Notes: generated by a model from the letters alone, not told the origin. DNA of 64,000 nt from CADCVW01 sp964251385 (GCA_964251385.1 CAXUJK010000002.1:372001-436000); one strand, 5' to 3'; shown: positions 26,820 through 35,838, counted from the first letter of the stretch. Made by a program: numbers and translations.

Positions 26820-28211
26820 ATGACCGATACCCGCACCGAGACCGACAGCTTCGGTCCCATCGAAGTTCCCGCCGACCGCTACTGGGGCGCACAGACCGCG
26901 CGGTCCGTGGAGAATTTTCCGTTCGGGATGCGCGAGGCGATGCCGGTCGAGATCGTCCGCGCGCTGGGCTACGTCAAGCAGGCGGCGGCGCGGGTCAACG
27001 CGCGCATCGGCGGGCTCGATCCCCAAATCGCCGAAGCGGTCGGGCAGGCGGCGGCGGAAGTCGCGGGCGGCGCGTTCGACGACCAGTTTCCGCTCGTCAT
27101 CTGGCAGACGGGGTCGGGCACGCAGTCCAACATGAACGCCAACGAAGTGATCGCGGGCCGCGCCAACGAGGCGCTGACCGGCGCGCGCGGCGGCAAGACG
27201 CCCGTCCATCCTAACGACCACGTCAACATGGGCCAGTCGTCCAACGACAGTTTTCCGACCGCGCTCCACGTCGCCGCCGCCATCGCGATGCACGAACGGC
27301 TGCTGCCCGCGATGCGCACGATTTACGCGAGATTGGACGCGCATGCGCGGAACTGGGACCGCATTGTCAAGATCGGCCGCACGCATCTGCAGGACGCGAC
27401 ACCGCTGACGCTGGGTCAGGAGTTTTCAGGCTACGCGGCGCAGATCGCGGACGGGATCGACCGGGTCGAGGGCGTGCTGCCCAGGCTCCACCGCCTGGCG
27501 CAGGGCGGCACCGCGGTCGGCACCGGCCTCAACGCGCCGAAAGGTTTCGGCGAGGCATTCGCGACGGAGATCGCCAACCTGACGCGCGTGCCCTTCGTGA
27601 CCGCGCCCAACAAGTTCGAGGCGCTGGCCAGCCACGACACGCTGGTCGAGCTGTCGGGCGTGCTCAACACGGTCGCCGTGTCTCTGACCAAGATCGCTAA
27701 CGACATCCGGCTGCTCGCATCGGGTCCGCGTTGCGGCCTGGGCGAGTTGTCGCTGCCCGAGAACGAGCCGGGCTCGTCGATCATGCCGGGCAAGGTCAAC
27801 CCGACGCAGGCCGAGATGCTGACGATGGTCGCGGCGCAGGTGATGGGGAACCATGTCGCGGTCACGATCGGCGGGCTGCAGGGGCACATGGAACTGAACG
27901 TGTTCAAGCCGCTGATCGGGGCCAACGTGCTGCGCTCGATCGACCTGCTGAGCACGGGCATGGAGAGTTTTACGGCGCGCGCGCTCGACGGGCTCAAGCC
28001 CGACGAGGCGCGGATCACCGAGCTGATGAACCGGTCGCTGATGCTCGTCACCAGCCTGGCGCCGGAGATCGGCTACGACAACGCCGCAACGATCGCCAAG
28101 CACGCGCACAAGAACGGCATGACGCTCAAGGATGCGGGGCTCGCATTGGGCCTCGTCGACGCGGACACCTTCGACCGCGTCGTCGTGCCGGAGGCGATGC
28201 TGGGGCGCTGA
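26820..28211 (+). CDS. fumC: Class II fumarate hydratase
   Basis: 463 residues, the normal length. TCA-cycle enzyme interconverting fumarate and malate without an iron-sulfur cluster. Key segments: TGSGTQSNMNANEV (about 99-112), MGQSSNDSFPT, the GRTHLQDATP loop and the signature GSSIMPGKVNP (about 317-327) with the catalytic serine. GGAG lies 6 bases before the ATG. Sequence alone does not raise aspartase as a serious alternative. Confidence 0.95.
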   Translation: MTDTRTETDSFGPIEVPADRYWGAQTARSVENFPFGMREAMPVEIVRALGYVKQAAARVNARIGGLDPQIAEAVGQAAAEVAGGAFDDQFPLVIWQTGSGTQSNMNANEVIAGRANEALTGARGGKTPVHPNDHVNMGQSSNDSFPTALHVAAAIAMHERLLPAMRTIYARLDAHARNWDRIVKIGRTHLQDATPLTLGQEFSGYAAQIADGIDRVEGVLPRLHRLAQGGTAVGTGLNAPKGFGEAFATEIANLTRVPFVTAPNKFEALASHDTLVELSGVLNTVAVSLTKIANDIRLLASGPRCGLGELSLPENEPGSSIMPGKVNPTQAEMLTMVAAQVMGNHVAVTIGGLQGHMELNVFKPLIGANVLRSIDLLSTGMESFTARALDGLKPDEARITELMNRSLMLVTSLAPEIGYDNAATIAKHAHKNGMTLKDAGLALGLVDADTFDRVVVPEAMLGR

Positions 28212-28293
28212 CCCGGTCCGTTGCGGACATATGGTAAGCAGGGCGGTAACCATTCGCCGCCGATGAACCCGGGCTCACCGGGACGATCTGCAC

Positions 28294-30195
28294 ATGGCCA
28301 CCAACTTCCAGGGATCAGTCGACCGGCGCGCGGAACGCTTCGGTGACCGGCGCAATCAGAGCGTCACGTCGTTTCTGATCGCGAAGGTTCGCCGGTCCGT
28401 CGGCGGCATGCAGATCGTCACGGGAACCGCGATACTGCTCACGGTCAACCTGGCGCTGCTGCTCGTCGTGTGCCTGCTTTTCTTCACTGTGCGCGCCGCG
28501 GACACGGCTGCCGAAGGCGCGTTGCGCGCCCGGGCGGATCGGTTGGAGATCGTCAACGAGCTCGGACGCACGACGACCCAGCTGAGCCGCGTCGCCCGTG
28601 CGTTCGCGGTCACGGGCGAGGCGCGCTACCGAGGCTATTACGACGACATCGTCGCCATCCGCGACGGCCGCAAGGCCAGGCCTGACCCTTACGACCGTAC
28701 CTACTGGGACCTGGTCATCGCCGGTCGTCCGCAGCGGGGGAACGGACGCACGGTGTCCGTCGTGCAACTCGGCCGCGAAGCCGGATTCATGCCACGCCAC
28801 ATGGCCCTGTTCGAACAGGCGGAGGCAGCGGGCGATGCGATGATCCTCGTGGAGCAGGACGCGATGCGGGGACCGTCGGCAACGGCCGAGGAAATCCTGT
28901 TCTCCCCGCGGCACGCGACCGCGAACGCCGCGGTCATGAAGCCGCTCGACACGCTCCTCCAGAACGTGGAAAACCGTTCGGACAGCGCGGTGGTGGCGGC
29001 GCAACGCAGCGCGGCCGATTGGACGAACCTGTTTCTGGCGACGCTGTGCCTCGCCGGAGCGGTCGCGCTCGGGTTGTCGTGGATGCTGGTCGTGCGCGTC
29101 GTCCGCCCGCTCAGCCGCCTCAGCGCGGTCATGACGCGGATGGCGCGCGACGACGACGATCAACCGATCCCTTATACCGACCGGCGGGACGAGATCGGGC
29201 GCATGGCCTACGCGCTGCAGGCGTTTCGCGCCGCGATGGACGAGCGCGACAGGCTGCATGGTGCCGAACATGTTGCCGCCCGCCGCCGGGACGAGGACGC
29301 GGCGGGGCACGCGCGCGCTCTCCGCGACGCAGCGGCGCGCAACGCGCGGTCCGAAGCGGTGGAAACGCTCGTCCATGGCTTCACCGACGAACTGGTGCGC
29401 GCCATGGCGGCGGTGCACGACGCGTCGGCCGAGCTCAACGAATGCGCGCAGACGATGACGCTGGTGGCGCACGGAACCGAACGCCGGGTCGAGGAGGTCG
29501 AGCAGGGCGGTCGCGACACCGCGGCGCATGTCGACACGGTCGCGGCCACGTGCCGGCAGCTTGCGCGCGCGACGGGCGAGATCGAGGTCCAGACGGGCAA
29601 GTCGATCGCGTCCGCCGACCGCGCGGTCGAAGCGGTGCGGGAGACGGGCGCGACCGTGGACGCGCTGCGGCTGAACAGCGAGCGTATTCAAGGAATCGTG
29701 ACGCTGATCGGGCGGATCGCGACCAAGACCAACCGCCTGGCGATCAACGCGACGATCGAGGCGGCGCATGCGGGACCGGCGGGGCGCGGTTTCGCCGTCG
29801 TCGCCGCCGAGGTCAAATCGCTCGCGCGGCAGACGGCGGAGGCGGCGGGCGAGATCTCCGATCAGCTGGAGGCCGTTCGCGCGGCGAGCTACCAGACGGT
29901 GCTCATGGTCGACGACATCGCGTTCAGCATCGCCGAATCACGGGAAATCAGCCGCATGATCGGGACTGCGGTCGAGCAGCAGGCGAGCGCGACGGGCCAA
30001 ATCAGCAAGAACGCCGACCGCGCGGCCGAGCGCACGCGGCAGAGTGCGGCGAGCATGGCGACGATCCGCACCACGACCGAGCACGTCCATGCCACAGTGG
30101 CGCGCATGATCGCCGCGGCGTCCGCGCTGACGGGAACGGGCGGCGCGGTGGCGGGCTTCGTGGATCGCTTCGCTCACGACGTGCGCCGGACCTAG
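28294..30195 (+). CDS. Methyl-accepting chemotaxis protein
   Basis: 633 residues: TM1 at about 42-65, a periplasmic four-helix-type domain with a CHASE3-like start (LGRTTTQLSRVARAFAVTG), TM2 at about 245-268, HAMP (about 268-325) and a signalling domain whose hairpin tip is TNRLAINATIEAAHAGPAGRGFAVVA-like, centred near residue 490. No other chemotaxis or flagellar gene is in the window, so it is an orphan receptor here. No C-terminal CheR-tethering pentapeptide is visible. Its stop overlaps the convergent DUF2585 gene by 4 bases. Confidence 0.88.
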   Translation: MATNFQGSVDRRAERFGDRRNQSVTSFLIAKVRRSVGGMQIVTGTAILLTVNLALLLVVCLLFFTVRAADTAAEGALRARADRLEIVNELGRTTTQLSRVARAFAVTGEARYRGYYDDIVAIRDGRKARPDPYDRTYWDLVIAGRPQRGNGRTVSVVQLGREAGFMPRHMALFEQAEAAGDAMILVEQDAMRGPSATAEEILFSPRHATANAAVMKPLDTLLQNVENRSDSAVVAAQRSAADWTNLFLATLCLAGAVALGLSWMLVVRVVRPLSRLSAVMTRMARDDDDQPIPYTDRRDEIGRMAYALQAFRAAMDERDRLHGAEHVAARRRDEDAAGHARALRDAAARNARSEAVETLVHGFTDELVRAMAAVHDASAELNECAQTMTLVAHGTERRVEEVEQGGRDTAAHVDTVAATCRQLARATGEIEVQTGKSIASADRAVEAVRETGATVDALRLNSERIQGIVTLIGRIATKTNRLAINATIEAAHAGPAGRGFAVVAAEVKSLARQTAEAAGEISDQLEAVRAASYQTVLMVDDIAFSIAESREISRMIGTAVEQQASATGQISKNADRAAERTRQSAASMATIRTTTEHVHATVARMIAAASALTGTGGAVAGFVDRFAHDVRRT

Positions 30196-30755
30196 GCCCC
30201 CGCCTGCCAGACCTTGATCGCGTCGACGGGCGAGACGAGCATCAGCACGTTGAGCGTCAGGTTGTCGCGGATCAGGTACAGGGTCGCGAGCTCGAAGACG
30301 ACGGCGGCCGTCACCGTGACCCACACGGGCAACCGCCGCGCGGCCATGAAGCCGACCGTCATCCAGCCGATGTCGGCGACCGAGTTCAGCACGCTGTCGC
30401 CGTTGTAGCCGAACGCGGCCGTCGCGGCGCGGTAGCGTTCGATCACGGCCGGCGAATTTTCAACCAGCTCCCACGCCGCCTCGATCGCGACCGCGAGGAT
30501 GACGCGTTCGCCGACCGGACGGTTGCGAAGGACGAGCCAGCCGAGCCCGTAGAACAGGAAGCCGTGGATGATGTGGCTGGGCGTGTAGAAGTCCGCGATG
30601 TGCTGGCTGTTGTCCGCGCTCTGCACCGCGCCCGTCCAGAACTTGACGGTCCCGCATTCGCAGATCGGCGGGCGTCCCATCCACAGCAGGACGACGACCG
30701 CCATGGCGGCGAGGCCGATCGCGATCGCCGCGTGTCGCGGCGTGATCCTGGTCAT
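30192..30755 (-). CDS. DUF2585 (UPF0314) membrane protein
   Basis: 187 residues from the ATG at 30755. Hydrophobic segments at about 6-25, 58-75, 85-100, 130-150 and 155-172. Conserved-looking features: the motif CECGTVKFWTG, SQHIADFYTPSHIIHGFLFY and WELVENSPAVIERYR, all typical of the UPF0314 family, which is common in Alphaproteobacteria and uncharacterised. The five or so TMs place it in the inner membrane. Confidence 0.85.
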   Translation of the reverse strand: MTRITPRHAAIAIGLAAMAVVVLLWMGRPPICECGTVKFWTGAVQSADNSQHIADFYTPSHIIHGFLFYGLGWLVLRNRPVGERVILAVAIEAAWELVENSPAVIERYRAATAAFGYNGDSVLNSVADIGWMTVGFMAARRLPVWVTVTAAVVFELATLYLIRDNLTLNVLMLVSPVDAIKVWQAGA

Positions 30756-30844
30756 GGTGTCTTCGGCCCCCCAGCCTTTTCGATGCGCGGCCCGCATACG
30801 CGCGAAACGTTGACGAGTGTGCCGCGCGCAACGCAAGAGCGCGC

Positions 30845-31486
30845 ATGAGCCATCCGATAAACCTTGGTCGCCGCGGCATGCTGTTCGTGTTGTCCTCGCC
30901 GTCGGGCGCGGGCAAGTCGACGATCGCGAGGCTGCTGCTCGACGCGGACGCGGGGCTGCAGATGAGCGTGTCCGCGACGACGCGGCCGATGCGTCCGGGC
31001 GAGGCGGACGGCGTCGACTATCATTTCGTCGGCCTGCCGCGGTTCAAGGACATGGTGGGCGACGGCGAGTTTCTGGAGTGGGCGCACGTGTTCGGCCACC
31101 GCTACGGCACGCCGCGCGCGCCCGTCGACGCGATCCTTGCGAGCGGGCGCGACGTGCTGTTCGACATCGACTGGCAGGGCGCGCAGCAATTGTACCAGCA
31201 GGCGGGCGGCGACGTCGTGCGCGTGTTCGTCCTGCCTCCGTCGATGGACGAACTCGGCCGCCGCCTGACCGCGCGGGGGACGGACGAGCCGGACGTCGTC
31301 GCCGCCCGCATGGCGCGCGCGGAAAGCGAGATCAGCCATTGGGACGGGTACGACTACGTGCTCGTCAACGACGACGTGGAGCGCTGTTTTGCCGAGGTGC
31401 AGCACATCCTGGCGGCGGAACGGCTGAAGCGCAGCCGGCAGACCGGGCTGATCGGGTTCGTCCGCAAGCTTATGGGGAAGGGCTAG
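30845..31486 (+). CDS. gmk: Guanylate kinase
   Basis: 213 residues. Phosphorylates GMP to GDP with ATP. P-loop SSPSGAGKST (17-26), GMP-binding segment TRPMRPGEADGVDYHF and lid LTARGTDEPDVVAARM are all present. The start at 30845 (ATG) is divergent from the DUF2585 gene. A long inverted repeat begins on the base after the stop codon. Confidence 0.95.
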   Translation: MSHPINLGRRGMLFVLSSPSGAGKSTIARLLLDADAGLQMSVSATTRPMRPGEADGVDYHFVGLPRFKDMVGDGEFLEWAHVFGHRYGTPRAPVDAILASGRDVLFDIDWQGAQQLYQQAGGDVVRVFVLPPSMDELGRRLTARGTDEPDVVAARMARAESEISHWDGYDYVLVNDDVERCFAEVQHILAAERLKRSRQTGLIGFVRKLMGKG

Positions 31487-31569
31487 CGCCCCTCGTTTGC
31501 ACTCGGGACGAACGAAGAAATCGTGGTCTCAGACAACCAACGTTCGTCCCGAGTGTAAAACGAGGGGCG
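31487..31569. repeat. Dispersed inverted repeat, family C, intact copy (possible bidirectional terminator)
   Basis: Left arm CGCCCCTCGTTTGCACTCGG to GACGAACG (31487-31514) and right arm CGTTCGTCCCGAGTGTAAAA to CGAGGGGCG (31541-31569) pair almost perfectly over 28 bases around a 26-base loop. It fills the gap between convergent gmk and the ATP12-like gene and could end transcription from both sides, though no T-run follows. Confidence 0.85.
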
Positions 31570-31581
31570 TGCTCAGCGCGT

Positions 31582-32271
31582 TTACAGCAGGTGCAAAAAC
31601 GTAGCGGCCGCCGTCCAGTCCGCGAGCCGGCTCTCCCTGGCCGCGATGGCCTCGTAATCGTCCCCCCACTGTTCGGCCTGCCACAATTCGTCGAGATGCG
31701 TCACGGCAAACGCGGTTTGCGCGTCCAGCTCTCCTTCGAGCAGCGCGAGCGCGGCGACGAGCGAGCCGCCGATCGTGACGAGGGGGTTCATCGCGGCCAG
31801 CCGGAACGCGTCGGGCGCGGCAATGGCCGCGGTCAGCCGCGCGATCGTGGCGCTCGGCTGCGCGTGGTGGACGATCCCGGTGACGACGACGAAGTCGATG
31901 TCGTAGCGCCGCCGCGCCCAGGCCAGCAGCGGGTCCCACTCCGCCGCCTGCCGCGCGACGAGGTCGGCGGGGCGGTCGGCGCGGTAGCAGAGCAGGTCGC
32001 TGTCGGCGTAGCGGGCAAGCTCGCGCGCGAAGGCCGCGGGATCGGGCGCGACGCGGTCGATCGCTGCGTTGGCCAGACCCGTCAGCTTCATCGTGCGCGG
32101 GTCGATCGTGTCGCCTTGCTCCGCCCACTCCGCCGCGATCGCCTCGCCTAGCGCAGGCGTGGGCACGGCGAGCGCACGGCGCGCGGGCGTCTTGACCGGT
32201 TTGTCGTCGAGCAGGATCGCGGTGCCGTCCGCCGTGGCGACCGCGGTTGCGATCTTGTAGAAGCGCTTCAT
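31582..32271 (-). CDS. ATP12-family F1-ATPase assembly chaperone
   Basis: 229 residues from the ATG at 32271; the open frame upstream overlaps the next gene and is spurious. The N-terminal MKRFYKIATA and DDKPVKTPARRALAVPT, and the C-terminal WQAEQWGDDYEA, match the ATP12 family found in mitochondria and Alphaproteobacteria, which binds the ATPase alpha subunit during F1 assembly. The 4-base overlap (ATGA) with the upstream small membrane protein gene suggests coupled translation. Confidence 0.88.
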   Translation of the reverse strand: MKRFYKIATAVATADGTAILLDDKPVKTPARRALAVPTPALGEAIAAEWAEQGDTIDPRTMKLTGLANAAIDRVAPDPAAFARELARYADSDLLCYRADRPADLVARQAAEWDPLLAWARRRYDIDFVVVTGIVHHAQPSATIARLTAAIAAPDAFRLAAMNPLVTIGGSLVAALALLEGELDAQTAFAVTHLDELWQAEQWGDDYEAIAARESRLADWTAAATFLHLL

Positions 32272-32501
32272 CGCTCGCCTGGCGTCCGCCACTTCGACGC
32301 GAGCATCTTGGGCAGGAACACGCTTTCGGCGAGGCCGAGCAGGAACACGGGAACGCCGATTGGTGCCGACCCACCGTCCACCACCAGATCGGCCTGCCAG
32401 ATGGCGATGCCGAGCATGACGAGAACGACGCCGCCGAGCCGCGCCAGGATCAGCACGAAAAAACGGCCGCGCGCGATCCGGTCTTCGTCGCTCAACTCCA
32501 C
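32268..32501 (-). CDS. Small two-TM membrane protein
   Basis: 77 residues: a charged start (MELSDEDRIARGR), TM1 (about 14-36), a short loop with ADLVVDGG, TM2 (about 47-62) and a basic tail. It overlaps the start of the ATP12-like gene by 4 bases. Such a small membrane protein next to ATP12 is frequent in sphingomonads; the function is unknown. Confidence 0.7.
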   Translation of the reverse strand: MELSDEDRIARGRFFVLILARLGGVVLVMLGIAIWQADLVVDGGSAPIGVPVFLLGLAESVFLPKMLASKWRTPGER

Positions 32502-32577
32502 GTTTTCGTCTCCAGAAAGCCAAGCAGGCTAGCGGGTGTTCGCGCCACCGCCTGCGGATCAGGGACGGTTCGGCGGG

Positions 32578-33036
32578 TCACGGCTTGATGCGGTCGAACA
32601 CGAGCGTGTCGGTCTCGGGCTTGCCATTCTCCCGATAGGTTTCGGTCCGCACGACCCGGTCGGAGCCCACAAGGTCCATCGCGAACGCGTGCAGGTGCGA
32701 CTCCCCCGCGCCGACGTCCGTCGCATCCTTGAAGCGGAAGCGTAAGGCACGCGGATCGCGGCTCGCAAGCCGCAGCCGCGGCTGGTTGCCGATCGGGCAA
32801 TAGTGCGTGGCGAGCAGGTCTCGCCCGTCGCGGTGGAAAACCGTCACCGACTCGCGCGTCGGGCTCAGCGTCCACGTCTCGGTCAATACGCTGTTGCCCG
32901 CGGTCAATCGGTACGCGACGTCGACCACGCGCCCGCCGGGACGTCGTGCCCGCCACGTTCCGACGAGCGCCTTAAGACTGTCGAAGCCCGCGGCCGCAGG
33001 TTCCGGCGCGGCAGACGCGGGCGTCGCCACGAGCAT
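32578..33036 (-). CDS. Exported protein of unknown function (start uncertain, possibly ATC at 33063)
   Basis: 152 residues from the ATG at 33036; the mature part (about 20-150) has GFDSLKALVGTWRARRPGG and YRENGKPETDTLVFDRIKP, like small lipocalin-like DUF1579-type proteins. From this ATG the signal peptide (MLVATPASAA) is too short. Nine codons upstream, at 33063-33061, an ATC lies 8 bases after a perfect AAGGAG and would give a 19-residue hydrophobic signal ending ATPASA. No ATG, GTG or TTG exists between the upstream stop (33078-33076) and the ATG at 33036. Confidence 0.7.
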   Translation of the reverse strand: MLVATPASAAPEPAAAGFDSLKALVGTWRARRPGGRVVDVAYRLTAGNSVLTETWTLSPTRESVTVFHRDGRDLLATHYCPIGNQPRLRLASRDPRALRFRFKDATDVGAGESHLHAFAMDLVGSDRVVRTETYRENGKPETDTLVFDRIKP

Positions 33037-33090
33037 CGCGCCGGCGAGAAGAAAGAGATCGATGACACAGGCTCCTTACGAAAACTCACT

Positions 33091-33690
33091 TCATGAGCGC
33101 GACGCGCGCATCGCCGCCGCCATTTGCGGTCCGGCTGTAGCTTCCACGCCTTTCAGCACGCGCGCAAACTCCATCTCCGACTTGTTCTGGCTGAGCTTGC
33201 GCGTACCCCGAAGCGATCCGATCCGCAGTTCGAAGCCGGTGATGGTGTCGAGCATGGCGTCGAACCGGCGCGGATCCATCTTCGCGCGGGTCCAATTCCC
33301 GCCGACACGAGGTTCGAGGACCTCCGCGAGTGCATCGAGCTGCGCGACGAGCGCATCGCGGTCGAGGCGAGTGGTGCGTCCCTCGCATTCGACGGAAACA
33401 TAGTTCCAGGTCGGTACCGCTCCGCGAACGTCGCTGTACCAGTTGGCACTGATATAGGCGTTCGGACCTTCGATCAGGGCGAGTACGTCATGGCTGTCCA
33501 GATGGGGGGTGAGCGCATTCGCGTTGGCCACATGGAAACGCAGTGCGCCGTCCGCCGTGACGATCACCGGGGCGTGCGCGACGCATAAGCCGTCGGGCGT
33601 CGCAGCGATGATGCGTGCGAACGCGGCCGCGCCCACGAACGCGAGCATCGCGGGTGCATCGTCCCAGGCGAAGACGGTGCCGGGATGCAT
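33091..33690 (-). CDS. FMN-binding negative regulator-type protein (PaiB-like)
   Basis: 199 residues. MHPGTVFAWDD, HVANANALTPHL, GPNAYISANWY and VPTWNYVSVECEG are hallmarks of the PaiB/FMN_bind_2 family, a split-barrel flavoprotein fold. Proteins of this group were named as repressors, but most are uncharacterised and may be flavin reductases or pyridoxamine-oxidase-like. Its start codon shares one base (TGATG) with the stop of the pseudouridine synthase gene, so it belongs to the crcB-rlu operon. Confidence 0.88.
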   Translation of the reverse strand: MHPGTVFAWDDAPAMLAFVGAAAFARIIAATPDGLCVAHAPVIVTADGALRFHVANANALTPHLDSHDVLALIEGPNAYISANWYSDVRGAVPTWNYVSVECEGRTTRLDRDALVAQLDALAEVLEPRVGGNWTRAKMDPRRFDAMLDTITGFELRIGSLRGTRKLSQNKSEMEFARVLKGVEATAGPQMAAAMRASRS

Positions 33691-34793
33691 CAGCCTCCGC
33701 GGCTCCGCCGCTCGCCTTTGCGAGATTTGCGTGCCGCTTTGGCGGCCTTGCCGATCGCGACGCGCTTGCCTTCGGGCGTTTCGCCGAACTTCACCTCGTC
33801 GAGCGGCAGGTCGCCCGCCTTGATATCGAACCCGAGCAGGGACAGGCCTTCGGCAAAATGCGGCGGCGGGTCGGCGAAGACCTCGATCTTGCCGCCGTCG
33901 GGGTGGGCAATGCGCAGGCGGCGGGCGTGCAGGTGCATCTTGCGGCTGATTCCGCCCGTCAGGAACGATTCCGCGCCACCGTACTTGCCGTCGCCCACGA
34001 TCGGGTGGCCGATCGCGGCCATGTGCGCGCGCAGTTGGTGCGTGCGGCCGGTCAGCGGCTGCAGTTCGACCCACGAGGCGCGAGCGCCCGCGCGGTCGAT
34101 GACCCTGTAACGGGTTTTCGCCAACGCTCCGCCTTCCTCGTCGACATGCATCTTCTCGCCGCCCGTGCCCGGCTGCTTGGCGAGCGGCAGGTCGATGACG
34201 CCGTCGCGCACTTCGGGCAGGCCGATGACCAGCGCCCAGTAGACTTTGCGCGCCGATCGCCCTGAGAACTCGCGCGAGAAATAGGCGGCGGCGCGGGGGG
34301 TGCGGGCGACCAGCAACACGCCACTGGTGTCCTTGTCGAGGCGGTGGACGAGCTTGGGCCGCAGCGCGTCCGGCTCGACGAGCCCGCCGAGCAGCCGGTC
34401 GAGATGGACGTTTGTCTTGGTACCGCCCTGCGTTGCGAGGCCGGGCGGCTTGTTGACGACGATCGCCGCCGGGTCGCTGTGCACGACCATCTCGCGGACG
34501 TAGGCGATCTCCTCGGCGGTGAGTTCTTGCGGGGCCGGCTTGTCGCGGCGTGGTTCGTCGCTGGCCGGCTCGGCGGGGGGAACGCGGATCGCCTGGCCCG
34601 CCTCGATCCGGTCGCCGGGCGTCGCGCGCTGGCCGTCGACGCGCAGCTGGCCGGTGCGCGCCCAGCGCGAGACGATGTTGAAGCTGGCGTCGGGCAGATG
34701 CCGCTTGAACCAGCGGTCGAGGCGAATGCCGTCGTCTTCCGCATCGACGGTGAACTGGCGGACATTCTCGCTTGTCGTCGGCGAATGGCTCAT
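33690..34793 (-). CDS. RluA-family pseudouridine synthase
   Basis: 367 residues from the ATG at 34793 (the upstream open frame covers crcB and is spurious). An N-terminal S4 RNA-binding domain (about 20-72) precedes the catalytic domain with HRLDKDTSG (150-158; catalytic Asp153) and the LTGRTHQLRAHM motif. By layout it most resembles RluC, which modifies 23S rRNA helices. A basic tail (KAARKSRKGERRSRGG) is present. It overlaps crcB by 4 bases. Confidence 0.9.
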   Translation of the reverse strand: MSHSPTTSENVRQFTVDAEDDGIRLDRWFKRHLPDASFNIVSRWARTGQLRVDGQRATPGDRIEAGQAIRVPPAEPASDEPRRDKPAPQELTAEEIAYVREMVVHSDPAAIVVNKPPGLATQGGTKTNVHLDRLLGGLVEPDALRPKLVHRLDKDTSGVLLVARTPRAAAYFSREFSGRSARKVYWALVIGLPEVRDGVIDLPLAKQPGTGGEKMHVDEEGGALAKTRYRVIDRAGARASWVELQPLTGRTHQLRAHMAAIGHPIVGDGKYGGAESFLTGGISRKMHLHARRLRIAHPDGGKIEVFADPPPHFAEGLSLLGFDIKAGDLPLDEVKFGETPEGKRVAIGKAAKAARKSRKGERRSRGG

Positions 34794-35158
34794 GCCGACC
34801 CTCTGGTGAGAAGAAGCCCACCTGCAAACAAAGCGAGCGCGCCAGTCACGGAAGCTGCGACGTAAGCCGTGCCCAGGCCGTACGCGCCGCGCCCGAACAG
34901 ATCGACCGCGTCCAAGCTGAACGCGGAGAACGTGGTGAAACCCCCCAACACGCCGACCCCCAGAAACAGCCAAGTCGATCCAAGCGGTCCGCCCTGCCGC
35001 TGCAGCAAACCCGCCAACAGGCCCATCAGCAGCGCACCTGCCAGATTGACGGTCAGCGTGGCCCAGGGGAAGCCGGGCCGCTGCACGATCTGCCCGACGG
35101 CAAAACGCGCGCCTGCGCCTAATGCGCCGCCGGACATGACGAGAAGGAGGTTGGGCAC
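34790..35158 (-). CDS. crcB: Fluoride exporter CrcB/Fluc
   Basis: 122 residues with four TM segments (about 3-22, 33-52, 62-82, 97-117). The signature GGFTTFSAFSLD lies in TM3 and NLAGALLMG in TM2. It forms dimeric fluoride channels in the inner membrane. It heads the crcB-rlu-PaiB-like operon with overlapping start and stop codons. I saw no fluoride riboswitch in the 50 bases upstream. Confidence 0.92.
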   Translation of the reverse strand: MPNLLLVMSGGALGAGARFAVGQIVQRPGFPWATLTVNLAGALLMGLLAGLLQRQGGPLGSTWLFLGVGVLGGFTTFSAFSLDAVDLFGRGAYGLGTAYVAASVTGALALFAGGLLLTRGSA

Positions 35159-35208
35159 GCATCGGCTTTAGCCGCCTCGCGCGTCCGCGACTAGTTAGGG
35201 TCCGGACC

Positions 35209-35838
35209 CTAGGGCCCGCCGGAGGTCAGCAGCGCAACGGAACTCGTTTTCGCGCGCGGGGAGACGATCATGTAGAAGGATGCACGGTCGCTGGCGCGCG
35301 ATCCCGTCAGCACGTGGTCGGCGCCGCGGCGTTTCAGGTCGCTCGCGTAGCCTGCTTCCGTCGCCCGGCGGCGGTAATGGCTCAGAATGGTCCACGGCGT
35401 CGCGGCGGCTTCGAAACCGGCGACGCGAACGCGGCAAGAACCTTTGTCGAGTCCTTCGGCGCTGACGTTCGTCGCGCCCGGGTATACCGCGAACGCGGCC
35501 GGGATCTCGCCCAGCCACACCGCGCCCGACTTAAAGCCGGTTTCGCACGCGGGCTCGGGGAGGAGGCCGTCGAGCGCGGCCAGCATTTTGGCATTGGCCT
35601 TCGATCGCGGAGGCACGCTGACCACGGCGGGGCCGCCGATATGGCGGACGCGCAGGCTGTCGTCGGCGGCGCTCAGGTCGCGGTCGCTCATGATGGGGTC
35701 GGCGAGCGCTTCGATGACGGCGGGGTCGGTCTCGGCGAGCGCCGTGCGACGCGCGGCGGCGCGCTCATCGGGAGACGGCGTGTTGTCGCATGCGCCGAGC
35801 GTGGCGGCAGCCAGAAGCGGGAGAAGCAGCCGGGTCAT
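35209..35838 (-). CDS. Lipoprotein of unknown function
   Basis: 209 residues. Lipobox LGAC (Cys17) after MTRLLLPLLAAAT. The mature part has ADPIMSDRDLSAADD and a repeat-free C-terminal domain with TPWTILSHYRRRATEAGYASDL, which suggests a small alpha/beta domain. Two further cysteines (PACETG and GSCRVRV) may form a disulfide. I do not recognise the family. Confidence 0.75.
   Translation of the reverse strand: MTRLLLPLLAAATLGACDNTPSPDERAAARRTALAETDPAVIEALADPIMSDRDLSAADDSLRVRHIGGPAVVSVPPRSKANAKMLAALDGLLPEPACETGFKSGAVWLGEIPAAFAVYPGATNVSAEGLDKGSCRVRVAGFEAAATPWTILSHYRRRATEAGYASDLKRRGADHVLTGSRASDRASFYMIVSPRAKTSSVALLTSGGP

Noticed and set aside
31582..32523. Long N-terminal extension of the ATP12-like protein
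   Set aside because: The extra 84 codons overlap a small membrane protein gene and are Arg-rich without family similarity.
33091..34827. A 578-codon continuous frame suggesting a fusion of the pseudouridine synthase and the FMN-binding protein
   Set aside because: The PaiB-like part starts at its own ATG (33690) and the rest is the shadow of the rlu gene, which is in another frame.
35158..35209. Fluoride riboswitch before crcB
   Set aside because: The gap is too short and the conserved core was not seen.
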